Below, one piece after another: positions 7,061-18,067 of a stretch of 21,741 bases of DNA (position 1 is its first letter; every line of letters starts with the position of its first letter). Position numbers and translations under genes: made by a program. Origin of the DNA: Haplomitrium mnioides (Eukaryota > Marchantiophyta > Haplomitriopsida > Calobryales); assembly GCA_049999725.1 (NCBI GenBank), contig JBNGIS010024445.1, forward strand, positions 30,096 to 51,836, read 5' to 3'. The notes under the pieces are model-generated. The model was given only the letters and a program-made list of their open reading frames with translations, did not search any database and had not been told where the DNA came from.

Positions 7061-7674
7061 GATATTTAGAGGTGTTCGGGGTGAGCATTCAAATTTCAAA
7101 GGCTCTTGGGAGGTGTGTTGAGGGCATTTGAAGGTGTGGCAGATGATGCGGAGTGGGATTCAGCTTTATGTCCAGGAAGTTTTCTCAAGTTTTTGTAGGT
7201 TAAGAAGACCATCAAAGAAAGAGCATGATCGAATTAACGCACCAACAACATGCACACCCACCAAACATTCTATATTAATGCTTTTTTGGTGGTGAAGGCT
7301 AGTGTAGAGTTATTGTTTTAGCAATTATATTTGACTACATCATCCAAAAGCACCAAAAATATATAAATAATTATATGAAACATGTCTTGATGTCTTAAAT
7401 TTCAAAAGATAACTTCAAACACAAAGAATATTCAAAGCAACTTAAACAATTGTTTCGATTTCAATAGGTGAAAACTAAAAACAATGATTCAAAATGTAGT
7501 TTTTACTCTTTAAATGTAGGAGAATTAGAATAACTTTAACAACAACTAGGTGATCTTTAAAAAACAAAGACCACTTACTTATCTTTGACTCAATAGACGC
7601 AAGAGATTCCATAAGAGAAAAACAAAACATTTACACCTGTAGGGTCACAAACTAGAACTACAATTTCTATGCTA
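7061..7674. other. Probable 3' part of transposase relic, largely unreadable
   Basis: AT-rich from about 7290. On the minus strand at about 7170-7260 a short stretch reads VGVHVVGALIRSCSFFDGLL, which could be part of a DDE catalytic core, but no Asp/Glu triad can be assigned. CCACCAAA (from 7257) and TTTGGTGG (to about 7294) form an 8-bp inverted repeat. No copy of the AATAGCGGTT terminal motif is present here, so the left end of this element was not found. Confidence 0.25.
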
Positions 7675-8150
7675 GCTTTGACTCTATGCACACATAGGAT
7701 TCATAGAAACAATAAAAAAAAGCCTATGAGCACATATGATCAAATGCAACTATATCAATTCCTTAGTTTTCTTTGACCTATAGTCACAACTGGATTTGAA
7801 AGAAACAAGAACAAATTCTATGCGCATATAGCATCACAAACAACATAAACAATTCTTGATCTTGTTTAGCTCAGGTTGGGTTTTGGATTAAAAGCAACAA
7901 CATCAAAACCCGGTGTAAACCTAATTTCACAAACAATAGCCAAAACAATTTCTACACTTTATTTGACTCTCAACATGCTTTGGATTCAAATAAAAGTAAT
8001 AGACCCTATGTAAGAATAGAGTCTTACTTGACAGGAGCAATTTCTATGTTTTTTTCTACTCCAAGATTGTTTCACAAACAAATCAATAATAGAAATATCT
8101 TGGCGTACTAAGTTTCAGAAAGCTTAACATCTCAAGAACTAAGCTTTGAC
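7675..8150 (-). repeat. Palindromic repeats in presumed transposase intron
   Basis: Scattered, eroded copies of the CTATGCGCGCATAG-type palindrome (near 7684, 7722, 7817 and 8005), spaced by AT-rich sequence with CAAAAACAA-like blocks. The open frame with transposase motifs stops just to the right (8184), so this is probably an intron of the minus-strand gene, or its degraded continuation. Confidence 0.4.
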
Positions 8151-8183
8151 TTTTGTAAAAAGAGCATGATAAAAACGTAAGCT

Positions 8184-9833
8184 TCAAAAGGAAAGAAATT
8201 TGTTTCCTTTGTCAGACTCCAAAACAAATTTCTCTTCCAACGATTTAGTTTCTTCACAAGCTTCACAAACATCAAATCTATTGCAATTTGGAGTTTTTAC
8301 ATTTGGAAAATGCATTCTCCAATGTTTTGTAAAACCAAAAAACTCATAATGCAATCATGATTCTTCTCTTTCAAATAAGTTATACAGTAGTCATTAGCTT
8401 TCCATTTTGTAAAATCATCTGACAAACTATAAACTTTGTAAGTGTGCATTCTCTCACAATGTCATTGGAAAAAAACATCCATCCATTCACACATGAATAC
8501 TCCTTTGGTAAACAATTCTCTATTTCTAGAAATACTTCTAAGATCTACATTCTTGAGATTTTGAATCCCTTAGATTCTATCATTCCCTACGAATAATAGT
8601 ATATTGAAGGTTCTTCTATAAACAACAGTAGTACCAAGTGGAGTAAGTTGATTTGTCAAGATTGAAGTTTTTCTTGGTATTCTCCATTGCAAGGTAATAT
8701 CTTGATTCTTCATGCTTTGCCAAAAGTACATTTCTCTCATAATTCTCAAAAAATCTATCTTACACAGCGACAAACAATTATTTTGGCAACATAAAATTCT
8801 CCTCAATTGCAAAATTGATATCAAATTAAGTTTTTTCTTCATAAAACTCTCGTCATGATGAAGTTTTGGCAAAGAATTGTCATGTAAAGTATTTATTAAT
8901 TTAGGTTTTGGCCCAAATAAAGAACTCTTATTTTTTGGCGATCGATTGGGTCTATAGACAAATCCAACTATTGAAGATAAGGCATTATCTTTGAGATCTT
9001 ATGCATCATCAAAAAACTTTTTTGTTCTCTTGAAACATGTTTTTGATCTATATAGACTAGCTTGAGATGTAGGAGAACTTGAACATGCCAAAACAAAATC
9101 TTCATCAAAATCTTAAGCATAAGAAAATGTCTTTTCTAAAACAATCAGTGCTCTTAGCTTTAACTCCAAAGAAATATTGAGTGAGTAAGACTCTTTGCTT
9201 GAATCATTGCCTAAACTCATATTTGAAGATTCCTCCAAACAATTTCCATTTCCAATGGATCGTCCATTCTTGCTTGGAGATTCAACTTGTTTAGAATTTA
9301 CTTGCTATTTGAGTATTGCCAACAATAATAGGGCATCACCTCCAAAATTAAAGTAGTTATTTGATTATATGTTTTTGTCCTTTGAACAAATAGATTTGGA
9401 TCTTGAACATCGTGGTTGTCATCTAATGCTGACAAAGAAACCTCCACAACCTTCTTGTGAATGTGACTTGAATGTCTGTTTGTTGACCTGTTGGAGTAAT
9501 GTCTAGAAGGAGTAAACTTTGATCACTTGATGGGCAAGAAAGATCCAACATATGCATACGTTGAGTCTTGGATCCTATGCGTGCATAGGGTTCACTCCTT
9601 GATCTTATATGCACATAGGGTTCACTCACTTGGTCTTCCTCTATTAACATATCTTGTTCAACAATTGGCATTTTTATACCCAAAATACTTGCCATAAAAC
9701 TTGATGTTTTTGGTACTCCAACGCTTCCCTCTTCAAAATAGCGATTTCAAATCTCCAACAACTGGCCAAAAGTAACATTTTTTTGGGAATATGAATCCTA
9801 ACATTCTAATCACTTCTTGCCTTTGTACGCTTG
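8184..9833 (-). pseudogene. Relic DDE-type transposase-like gene, copy 2
   Basis: A decayed minus-strand gene. From the 5' end it has the region shared with 690-1073 (MASILGIK near 9690) and a Ser-rich stretch (about 9290-9150). At 9290-8570 a frame has only three stops, all TAA. It includes VYRPNRSPKNKSSLFGPKPK, then LRRILCCQNNCLSL..IDFLRIMREMYF (8872-8570), then TTVVYRRTFNILLFVGNDRI. At 8345-8187, one frame over, comes HWRMHFPNVKTPNCNRF followed by DVCEACEETKS. The CC..C module, the VC..F..-G.G-.DR segment and FPxVKxPxxNRFxxCxxC are, from memory, typical of the region ahead of the DDE core in a transposase-like family of mosses, lycophytes and animals. It is divergent from the methyltransferase of copy 2, as in copy 1. 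No intact catalytic triad is visible. The family call is moderately secure and the superfamily name is open. Confidence 0.5.
9560..9645. repeat. ATGCGTGCAT palindromes in transposase exon
   Basis: Near-palindromes with the CCTATGCGTGCATAGG pattern (about 9575-9590) and a weaker one near 9605-9620, set in a TTCACTCCTTGATC context that is also found at 790-835. They belong to the same family as the intron arrays. Confidence 0.7.
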
Positions 9834-10283
9834 TTATTTAAAAGTAATATTAAAATTTTGAAGGAATGATTTAAGCAAATATTCTTTGTAAACGTTTGTA
9901 TACCTAAAATATGGATTTTGGAAAAAAAAATCCACAAAACAACAAAATAATGAAACTTTTGTAAAGGAAAAGAAAAACAAAATTGAAAAGATGAAAAAAA
10001 GAAATGCTTTATATACTAGCATTTTTTTCCACCGTGCAAACCTCCGTATCACTAGCTCTGCAAATCATTTTTTAACAAGAAAATGCATTTTTTGAAATTC
10101 GAGTATAAAAGGAGAGATAATGGAAAGTTTCTTGCCATTGTCATGAGTTCAGTTTCAAGATTGGATTTTCTTTTCATGGTCATTTCTTCTTGTGTTTTGG
10201 CCTATTTTTTCCTTTCAAATTTCATGGTCTTTTTATCATTCATTTTTAGAGTCCTTTTTTCACTTATTTTTATAACATAGAAA
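9834..10283. promoter_or_regulatory. Shared divergent spacer with TATA motif, copy 2
   Basis: Counterpart of 1074-1474 without a gap. TTTATATA at 10008-10015 (TATATAAA on the minus strand) sits in the same context as in copy 1. A T-rich tract ends in ATAG at 10277-10280, matching the acceptor-like position just before the copy 1 start codon. Confidence 0.4.
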
Positions 10284-10529
10284 ATGACATCTTAGGCCAT
10301 CGCTCCAAAACTGGCACAACCGGCATGGAGCTCACATTGGGCTTCTTGTCTAGTATGAGGATGGGATCAATCTTTACAAGGCCTCCCCGAAGAAGTTTTT
10401 CTTCAACGAAATGAAACCTCAAGACCCATTCACCAAATACTCGCAAGAGGCTTACAAGGACAAAAAGGTAATAACTTGTAACTCTTCTTTTTTTACTAGA
10501 AGTGAAGTTTAGGTTGCTCTCTGCCATCC

Positions 10530-10945
10530 ATGGACACATTGAGTTCAAAGTCCAACAAGGAGGTGCTCTTGACTCAATTCGTGCATAGACTCCGAAGTCC
10601 ATACGTGTATGGAGTCCGTAGTCCAAGCGTGTTTGGACTCCAAAGTCCAAGCGCACTTGGAGTCCAGAGACCATGTGCTAATGGACTTTGGAGTCCTTGC
10701 ACTCTTGGACCTTGGTGTCCATACATGCAGAGACTCTCGAGTCCATACGTGTATGAACTCTTAAGTCCATGCAAGTATGGATAAGGACTTTTTGCACTCT
10801 TTGACTCTAAGGTCCATACGAGCATTGAGTCAAGAGCGAGTCATGTGGACTCTAAACTCAATGCACGCATGGACTCAAGGGTCCAAGCGAGCATGGACTC
10901 AAGAGTCCCTACACAGAGGTACTTCCGGCTCAATGAGCGTATGGA
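10530..10945. repeat. 24-bp double-palindrome array in intron 1, copy 2
   Basis: About sixteen units with an exact 24-base period between donor AAG|GTAATA (10467/10468) and acceptor TTTTTAG (11021). Several units show matched changes in both palindrome arms, such as CCAAGCGTGTTTGG at 10623-10636 and CCAAGCGCACTTGG at 10647-10660 instead of CCATGCGCGCATGG. The open frames covering it on both strands are by-products of the repeat. Confidence 0.9.
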
Positions 10946-11021
10946 CTTCTTTAGCATACGCAAGTCTTGTTTATATTTTTCATTAAAAATCTTTTACCCT
11001 ATTATGTTTTCTTCTTTTTAG

Positions 11022-12479
11022 TTTTCACAATTTTTGTGTGATTTTGTCAAAGCCATCCGGACGCAAAGTGGGTAGAAAGAGATTTCGTGAAGTTCACATT
11101 TTCATTAAAGACTTTGAAGGTGAAACTAAGGTTGAGCTTGGCTTAGTATGTGCCTCACCTTAGTGTAGCAATGTTTACCGTGGCAGCAAAAAGTGGACCA
11201 TCGGCTGCAAAAAAGAGGAAAGAAGGGCAGCTTGCTAAAGCTCCAAAAAAGAAGAAGCCGATATTGCAAAAAAAAGAAGCAGGTGCCACCATTGCCCATC
11301 CAGGAGGAGCTCATTTTTGCCAAGCTCTTCAAGGCCAAGCTTGTCATCATCCTCTTCCAATAGCTTTGAGGAGGAGGTTGAGCGAGAGCATGTGCAACCA
11401 CCAACCTCAAGATTAAAGAGGCAAATGCACAAATGACTTCGAACATTTCAAGAGAGAGAGAGAGCATGTGGATCTTTAGAAAATGTTTGAGGAAGACAAA
11501 AATAAATTCTATGAGTCTACAATCCAACACTGCAGAGCTTATGAGGAGACAAAAAAGATTTGGCTGGAGAATCTGAATTTTCCAAAACTTGGAATGGATA
11601 ATTGTGGGTCATTCCAGATAATGCAGCTCAATGAGGATTTTGTAGAGCTTCTAGCACAAAGAATGCTCATAAATAAATATGCACATTCATTTTTTATTGT
11701 CGTGGAGCTAAAGTGCACGTTAAAGAATAAGTCAGAGTTCGATATCAAAAACCTTAACAAGTATAAGTACAAGATTGTTGGAGGAAATCACAATGTTGTT
11801 GCAAGGTAGCTCTTTATAACAAACTACAAAGCGAAAAATCCAATGTTTTTGTTCTACAATTGCTGTATGTTTGTAAGACTTACACAAACTGAAGCCTAAA
11901 TGTTTTACAGTGGATGACAACTACGACCAACAATACCAGCTCGAGATGACATCAATTTAAAAAGTCAAATATTGGCATCAACAATTTATGAAGAGTAAGA
12001 TGGCATTATCCCAAAAATTAAAAAGAGAATTAGCGCTAGAGACTTTGGAGATCAAGCCAAAGTCACTCTTGAGAAGATGATGACTTCTCAAGACAATTAG
12101 CTCTAACTTGGGTTCTAAAGTGGAGAGCTCTAGGAGCTGCAAAAAAGCATAATTTTGATGTAAGAGAACTTGGTGAAAGGCCAAAAGCCGAATGCCAAAG
12201 GTTCACTCAAAATGGAAGACATAAAGTAGACACCTTGGAGGTCTCTTCAGAGTCTTCTTGATGAAATAAAAGTTTCTGTCTTAAAAAGAGTGTCAAAGAG
12301 ATTTCAATTGAAGAGATGTCTCGGAAGCTTAAGAGATATAAGATTTTGGTAGTGATGGTTAAATATTTTTGTTTCGAGGTTTGTTGTGGTTTGTGAGTGG
12401 AGGCAAGGATGGAATGTCCCATTCATATCAAGAAATCTAAGATGTTCTCTCTTTCTATTCAAGTTTCAAAAAATTGTTG
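11022..12479 (+). pseudogene. Exon 2, ParB-like domain, copy 2
   Basis: The exon runs from acceptor CTTTTTAG (11021) to a strong donor TTG|GTAAGTA (12479/12480). It includes ERDFVKF, a Lys-rich linker (KKRGKKGSLLKLQKRR-like in a shifted frame), NKFYESTIQHCRAYEETK and the frame at 11483-11809 with LNEDFVELLAQRML, SEFDIKNLNKYKYKIVG and GNHNVVAR. The C-terminal part, absent from copy 1, contains LALETLEIKPKS and EISIEEMSRKLKRYKI and has no assigned function. Stops at 11477-11479, 11807-11809 and 11958-11960 replace Gln codons of copy 1. Confidence 0.6.
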
Positions 12480-12579
12480 GTAAGTACTCTTTTTTGCATT
12501 TGATATTATTGTTGGCCAATTTGTTTGGGAAAAGTATGTTTGAACTGTTTTTTAACAAACCTCTTTGTAGAGTTCCAGG

Positions 12580-13030
12580 TCATTCACGTATGGACTTTGA
12601 AGAGTCCAAGTTCACATGAACTTTGTGATGCAAAAAACGGAAGATCTCAGCAAAGTCCACACGTGCATGGACTTTAGGGACCTTGTGTGCCTAAACTGAA
12701 GAGTTTATGCAAGCATGGACTCTTGAGTCACAAAGACTATAGAGTCCTTGTGCTCACAAACTCTAGAGTCCTTGCGCTCACAAACTCTAGAATCTATCTG
12801 AGCATGGACTCTTTGGTCTATGCTAATGTAGACTAGTCTTTCCTTTGTGCAGTGCCTTCAGGGTCCTACCTCTTACAAACTTTGAAGTCCATGCGCGCAT
12901 GGGTCTAAGAGTCCATACTCAGATTGACTCTTAAGTCCATTCGCGTCCAGACTCTTAACTCAATTTGCGCATGGAATTTTAAATTCATGCAAGCATGAAA
13001 TCTTAAGTCCATGCACGTATGGACTCTTTT
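12580..13030. repeat. 24-bp double-palindrome array in intron 2, copy 2
   Basis: About eighteen degenerate units between donor 12480 and acceptor TTTCAAAG (13099). The best-kept units are near 12885-12905 (AGTCCATGCGCGCATGGG) and 13005-13022. Confidence 0.85.
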
Positions 13031-13099
13031 TTCTTTGTCCCTTGCATTTGTAGTTTCCAAATTTTTTTCTAATGAATTCTTAATTGCTTTTTTTCAAAG

Positions 13100-13631
13100 T
13101 GATAAAGCATTGAAGAAGTAGCATGCTAAAAAGTTGACGGCAGCTGCAAAAGGAAAAAAGGAAATCTGGGTGTGAAGAAGCCACAAATGAGAAATACCAA
13201 GCCCCAACCTTGGTCTCCTACCCACTTGCTTTTCTACTCCATTGTGAGAAAGCTAGAGAGTGGAAGTCAAGGCAACGAAATGAAGTTGTTGTCTCTCTAA
13301 CTGAAGAAAGGGTTGATGAATAAGACGCAAACTTGCAGTCTTATGTTGACGGACTAAATGTAGCATAGTATCAAGTCTACGGGGAGTCCAATGCAAGGTA
13401 GCTAAATGGCTTGGTGAAACCTAGAAGTTTCACACTAGCCATTGCTGACATTTCTTATGGTTGTAACTTTAAGAAGTTAAAGCATAATGACTTCGAGCCC
13501 TTTAGCAAGGACAATATTTTTGACATGATTTCCAATTTTGCAGTGATTACCATTTTGGATTTTTGGCAATAACTCAACATCATTGAAGATGCACTTTTGG
13601 AAGTCTGCTTTGCGATTGACTACAACATCTC
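13100..13631 (+). pseudogene. Exon 3, methyltransferase motif IV region, copy 2
   Basis: It encodes AKKLTAAAKGKK, TLVSYPLAFLLHCEKAREWK, LAIADISYGCNFKK (motif IV region), EPFSKDNIFDMISNFAVIT and LDFWQ. A 24-base in-frame deletion removes the SFVIIHSL segment seen in copies 1 and 3. Stops are at 13119-13121 (CAG in copy 1), 13399-13401 (CAA in copy 1) and 13570-13572 (CAA in copy 3, TAG in copy 1). The donor after 13631 has become ATAAGT. Confidence 0.6.
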
Positions 13632-13716
13632 ATAAGTTATATTTTTTTAGTATATTTTGTTTCTTCTTCAATGACTTTATTTGCAATCTCTTATTTGTTT
13701 GTTTTGATTACTGCAG

Positions 13717-13964
13717 AGGCAAAACCAATATACATCATTTAGAAGGTCCCAGAAGTGCACAAGATTGCAAGTATTGGACTATAGGCTACTAGAGAAAGGA
13801 GGGAAACCAGAGCATGAAGCTCTTCAATTTACAATCTAAAGATGCGCTTGGGCTTTCTCAACAAAAAATGCGGAGCATTTTTAGTTGTCCAACAATTTTA
13901 ACAAAACTGAATCATCTAGAAGATGATGCTCTTGTGAATGTTTTCCAGAAGCCACAAGCTTTAT
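13717..13964 (+). pseudogene. Exon 4, left part, copy 2
   Basis: It follows the acceptor CTGCAG (13716). It reads KTNIHHLEGPRSAQD, KYWTIGY (then TAG for Trp), SMKLFNLQ, QQKMRSIFSCP, KLNHLEDDALVNVFQKPQAL, and breaks off inside motif X at the insertion point. The reading resumes in frame at 18073 with YYFFIDYL. Confidence 0.65.
13960..13964 (+). repeat. Target-site duplication TTTAT, left copy
   Basis: TTTAT directly precedes the insertion. The matching copy is at 18068-18072. Removing the insertion and one TTTAT leaves the exon in frame through motif X. Confidence 0.8.
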
Positions 13965-14041
13965 TGTCAGCCCTAAAGTCGGTTCTTTATCTCCTTTCCG
14001 ACCGATGTACACCAACTTAAGGGCTGATTTGTGTTTCAAGA

Positions 14042-14052
14042 CCTTTTATAGG
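14042..14052 (-). promoter_or_regulatory. TATA-like motif near left end of insertion
   Basis: The minus strand reads CCTATAAAAGG, a good TATA box by sequence, about 80 bases from the left end. Nearby, TCAGCCCT (13967) and AGGGCTGA (to about 14028) form an 8-bp inverted repeat. No function is shown. Confidence 0.25.
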
Positions 14053-14758
14053 AGGGACTTTGCACCAATTTGACCCCAACTCCTACTTACCCACTCTGGA
14101 GTAACTACAACACCGACTTACAACAACAAAGTACATCACACACACTCATACACCCACAACCAACACATGTTCTTCCACTGAAACCAATGGACTCCAATAA
14201 TATTTCATAATATTTCAGCGGGCCTACAAATACTCCAATTATAATGAGCCTTTGGCCTGCTCTCCTTCTAGCACCAAAAATGTAGGTCACGCCCCTCCTT
14301 TAGGTCTTAACCTCCAAAGGTGCCACTTTGGAAGGCAAGGGTAGACAAAATAGGGGCTCAGGTTCTTTTATGAGATAGCCCCGCTGCAAGCTATCTCTTT
14401 GAGGTCTTAAGAAAGTTCCTCTTCACCTTACAAGCCTTGCCACTGATCCACAATTACTTCAACATCAATCTTGCTCATTCACACACAAACGTGAAATACA
14501 CACATGCAAGTCTGAGCACTTCTGGTGGTAGTCTGAATTATATTTCCGGGATCAAAAACTGGACCCAAACACCTTGCATACAAAATAAGATAAAGGTCCA
14601 ACATACAAAATGCAAAGAGGCAATGTCTACAACTCTGACTACCCATTTTGCAGAGTTTTCTTAAGTTCCGAACAATCTGAACTATAGAAATACTCCGAAC
14701 CTGCAGTGCTTATCAAGACATATGAACAGAAGGCAAAACTAGCTAACACATGCATATA

Positions 14759-14759
<1 letters not shown>
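14053..14759. other. Unrecognised part of insertion
   Basis: No coding motif is visible. Around 14200-14420 the minus strand has TTTTTGGTGCTAGAAGGAG and a purine-rich context that could suggest an old primer-binding region, but it is in the wrong place for an element ending at 13965. Confidence 0.25.

Positions 14760-14800
<41 letters not shown>
14760..14800. repeat. (CA)20 microsatellite
   Basis: Twenty uninterrupted CA dinucleotides after an A at 14760. The minus-strand frame reading Cys-Val repeats here is a product of the run. Confidence 0.98.
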
Positions 14801-14803
<3 letters not shown>

Positions 14804-15719
14804 CACTCCGTCTTCATGTCTCCCGATTCTGAACGACCTTGGCAACGTAAGATTTGACCTTCAACAATGCCTCGAATGTATGCCCCTCAATGTCCCAAGA
14901 TTTGAGCTTTCTAATAGACTTCTCTCCTCCTCGAACTACAACTCCAACCTTCCTTCAATTTCTCACCCACGCATCTTGTCTAGATAGTTTTTCAACTTCC
15001 CTTGCAAGAAGCCCTGAATTTACTTCCTCATGCTCAGAAAAGGTCTTTCTTTAACTTCCACCTCTAGAAGACAGTCTTCTCGACTGCTGGCCACACACTC
15101 CACCCCAAACCTTGAATGGATCTTCTCCTCAATGCGCAGGCACTAACGTAGCCACTCCTCTCTTGGCTCCACTTGAAAGATTTGACCAGAAGCGCACTCT
15201 GAGCGTCATTGGGATTGATGCTCCTACGCAAACGATGCTGAGATGACCCCAAGATCCCCCCTTGGCAGCCTCTCTCAAATTCAAGACAGAAAGAACCCCC
15301 TTCAGCTTCAAGTATCGATCCACCTTTGAATGCTGGTCCACCTACAACGATGAGTACACATGGATCGCTTGAGCCTTTAGAGCTCCACTCTAAGCGATTC
15401 TCAGCGCCCCTCCAATCCACCTCCACCCCTACTAGTCCCCTGCACGAGTCCATCGCTTCAAGTGAAGCTTCTCTAGAATTCTCCCTTCCCTCTCTCGTTG
15501 CGTTTCCCCCTCAAAGATTGCTTTCGCACCTCAATTTTGCATATGCACCAGCCTCCCAAACGTCATAGCGGATCAATCTATATCCCCCTTGCACTCGCGT
15601 TCCCTTGAAGCGTTCTTGTTTTCCCTATGTTTCGGTAGTTGTTTCAGTTGGTACGGCTTCTTTGTGTGGTGACACCTGTCTGTACGATTAAATATTGTTC
15701 CCAAGAAGTACAATCCAAA
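14801..15719. other. C/T-rich unrecognised part of insertion
   Basis: The plus strand is C- and T-rich. A 129-codon minus-strand frame (15064-15453) and an 80-codon plus-strand frame (15326-15568) overlap each other and show no recognisable domain. I regard both as chance frames in GC-richer DNA. Confidence 0.3.
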
Positions 15720-17170
15720 GTTAATGGTATGTTCCGAAGTTCCGAAGAATTCCGCAGACAGATCTGAAGTATTCCGTAGGCAGGTTTTAAGTATTCCGCG
15801 GACAGGTCCGAAGTATTCCGCGTGCAAGTCCAAAGTATTTCGTGGACAAGTCCAAAGAATTCCACGGATTGGTGAGTCCGAAGTTGACCACCGCCTCCAA
15901 AGTTGACCACTGCATTCAAAGTTGGCACCTTCCGCAGTATCCCCCTTTCCGAAGTTGACCGTAAACTGCTCTGAATTTGACCCCTTTTTGAAGTTGCGCT
16001 ATCCGCCGCCGCTTTCCAAGTGGAAGTTGGACCGCTACTGAACTCCTGGTTTCGAAGTTGGCCTACGGACTGGTCCAAAGTTTTTCTCGGACTCGTGAGT
16101 TTGAAGTTGACTTGGTTCCGAGAGCCGCCGTCTGTCACTGTCCTCAAACTGGAAGATGGACCGCCGTGCTGACCTAGGTTTCTAAAGTTGACTAAAGGAT
16201 CCGAAGTTGACCGCCTCTCGAACTATCCCGTGGACTAATCCAATGTTGCACCTTTCGCATTATCCTACGGACTCCTCCGAAGTTGCCACATTTCCAAAGT
16301 TGCGCCGTCCGCCGCCATTTTCCAAGTGGAAGTTGGACCGCCACTAAACCCCTAGTTCCGAAGTTGACTTACGGACTGATCCAAGGATTTCCTGGAACTG
16401 GTGAGTCCGAAGTATTTCTCAGACTGCTAAGTTTGAAGTTGACTTGGTTCCGAGAGACGCCGTTCGCCGATGTTTTCAAAGTGGAAGTTGGACCGTCGCG
16501 CTGACTTGGATTTCCGTAGTTGACTCAAGGATCCGAAGTTGACCACCTCCCAAACTATCCCGTAGATTGATTCGAAGTTGTGCCTTCCAAAGTATTCCGC
16601 GAACTCCTCCAAAGTTGCCACGTTTCCAAAGTTGTGTCGTCCGTCACCGTTTTCCAAGTGGAAGTTGGACCGCCTCGCTTGACCTGGCTCCGAAGTTGAC
16701 TCAAGGATCCAAAGTTGATCGCCTTCCAATGTATCCCACAGACTTCTCCCACGTTGCCACGTTTCCAAAGTTGCGTCGTCCGCTGCCACTTTCCAAGTGG
16801 AAGATGGATTGCTACTAAACCCTTGGTTCCAAAATTGACTTACGGACTGGTCCAAAGTTTTCCTCGGACTGGTGAGTGCGAAGTATTCCTCGAACTACTA
16901 AGTCCAAAGTTGACTTGGTTTTGAGAGCCGCCGTCTGCCGCCGTCTTCAAAGTGGAAGTTGGACCGCCACGCTGACTTGGATTTCCAAAGTTGACTCAAG
17001 GATCTCAAGTTGACCGCCTCCCAAAGTATCATGCGGACTCCTCCAAAGTTGCACCTTCCAATGATACAGTATCCCGCAGAGTCCTCCAAAGTTGCCACGT
17101 TTCCGAAGTTTTTTACGGACTGCTCCAAAGTATTCTGCGGACGAGTGGTTCCGAAGTATTCCTAGCCTTG
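15720..17170. repeat. GC-rich complex tandem repeat inside insertion
   Basis: The basic motif is a CCGAAGTTGAC or CCAAAGTTGAC block of roughly 12-30 bases; the leftmost part (15735-15870) is a simpler CCGAAGTATTCCGCGGACAGGT repeat of about 30 bases. These build larger units that contain CAAGTGGAAGTTGGACCGC (near 16015, 16323, 16655 and 16794) and CAAAGTGGAAGTTGGACCG (near 16477 and 16944). Spacing of equivalent blocks is about 310-470 bases, so there are roughly three higher-order units with indels. The open frames on both strands follow from the repeat. Confidence 0.8.
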
Positions 17171-17930
17171 TTGTCCGCCATGTCTACATCTTTAGTGCAG
17201 TTGCCTCCCTCTCAATTCCTTCCAACGCATTCTCTTGCTGCGGCGACCCCGCTGCGACAAATCTCTGCTGCAAATCTTCTGTGACAAATTTCTCCTCCTC
17301 GAATCCTTTCTGACATTTTCCTTCCCTACTCGTGTTGTTGCTTGATTTATAACCTTCATGTAGTCGTTGCTCGACCCGCTCGCATTCTGCCCGCTCCCTC
17401 ATCTGCAGCCTGTCCAGGCTTGATTTCCTCATCTTGATCCAATCTTCAGCATATATCCTCGCCTCACTCGATTAACCTCTCCCTCTGCGGTCAATTTTGT
17501 TTTGCAGTCCTCCCAACTGCTCACAATCCTCCTTGGCCGTGACATTATCCAACCTCTTCATTTTTCCAGTCCCCATGCATATGAAAATTCTCTCCTTCTT
17601 TCTCGCTCACTCAGCCACAATCCTGTTCATGATCTCCCTTTCTAATTCTCGGCTTTGTGCTTCTCCAACTAGTGTCGCTTGCATAGCGCTCGACAGGCAT
17701 GCATCATTACTCTCTGCCTCCTCTTCTTCATATATACAAGCCTTACCTGTTTGCCACTCGGAGCTATTGCCCACTCCCTTCTTTCATATCAATTTGTTTC
17801 GAGTCCATATGCACCACACTGCTTGCATTCCCTTTGCATCTGGCTCCTCTCGATTCCAAATGGCTCCTCTCTTGAAGTGCATTATCCTAGCTATTCGCTG
17901 CTACTTGGTCCTTGCTATGCATGAGTCGTG
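17171..17930. other. C/T-rich right part of insertion
   Basis: Pyrimidine-rich plus strand (many CTC, TCC and TTC runs). A 144-codon frame at 17497-17931 is Ser/Leu/Cys-rich without recognisable motifs and is doubtful as a gene. Confidence 0.3.
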
Positions 17931-17932
17931 AC

Positions 17933-18015
17933 AAAAAAAGGGAGAAAAGAGAAAAGGAAAGGAAGAGATAAGAAGAAGAGAAGAAATGGGAGAGAGGGAA
18001 GAGAAGGGAAGGATA
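17933..18015 (+). other. Long purine-rich tract near right end of insertion
   Basis: About 80 bases almost entirely A and G (AGGAAAGGAAGAGATAAG-like), ending about 50 bases before the right terminus. Polypurine tracts prime plus-strand synthesis in LTR elements, but here no LTR of normal length follows. Confidence 0.5.
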
Positions 18016-18067
18016 GAATAATAATGACCACAAAATTTAGAAAAAACGCAAAAACACCCGGCCGACA

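Larger units (their letters stand above)
13965..18067. mobile_element. 4.1-kb unclassified insertion with 5-bp duplication
   Basis: The block begins TGTCAGCC and ends GGCCGACA, so its ends are TG...CA with a short imperfect inverted repeat (TGTCAGCC against TGTCGGCC). It is flanked by TTTAT on both sides and splits a codon-level match between copy 2 and copy 1, which makes its ends exact. TG...CA ends and a 5-bp duplication are typical of LTR retroelements, but I find no long terminal repeats, primer-binding site or pol motif. A non-autonomous LTR derivative or an unusual DNA element are both possible. Inside are a (CA)20 run, GC-rich tandem repeats and a purine-rich tract near the right end. 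Its GC content is above that of the surrounding relic. Confidence 0.7.

Noticed and set aside
14245-14275. Possible retroelement primer-binding site on the minus strand (TTTTTGGTGCTAGAAGGAG)
   Set aside because: The position relative to the insertion ends is wrong for a 5' LTR junction, and no LTR pair supports it.
14639-14845. Minus-strand frame with a Cys-Val run
   Set aside because: It is the translation of the (CA)20 microsatellite.
15064-15453. 129-codon minus-strand frame within the insertion
   Set aside because: No motif or homologous second copy, and it overlaps other frames on both strands; probably chance in GC-richer DNA.
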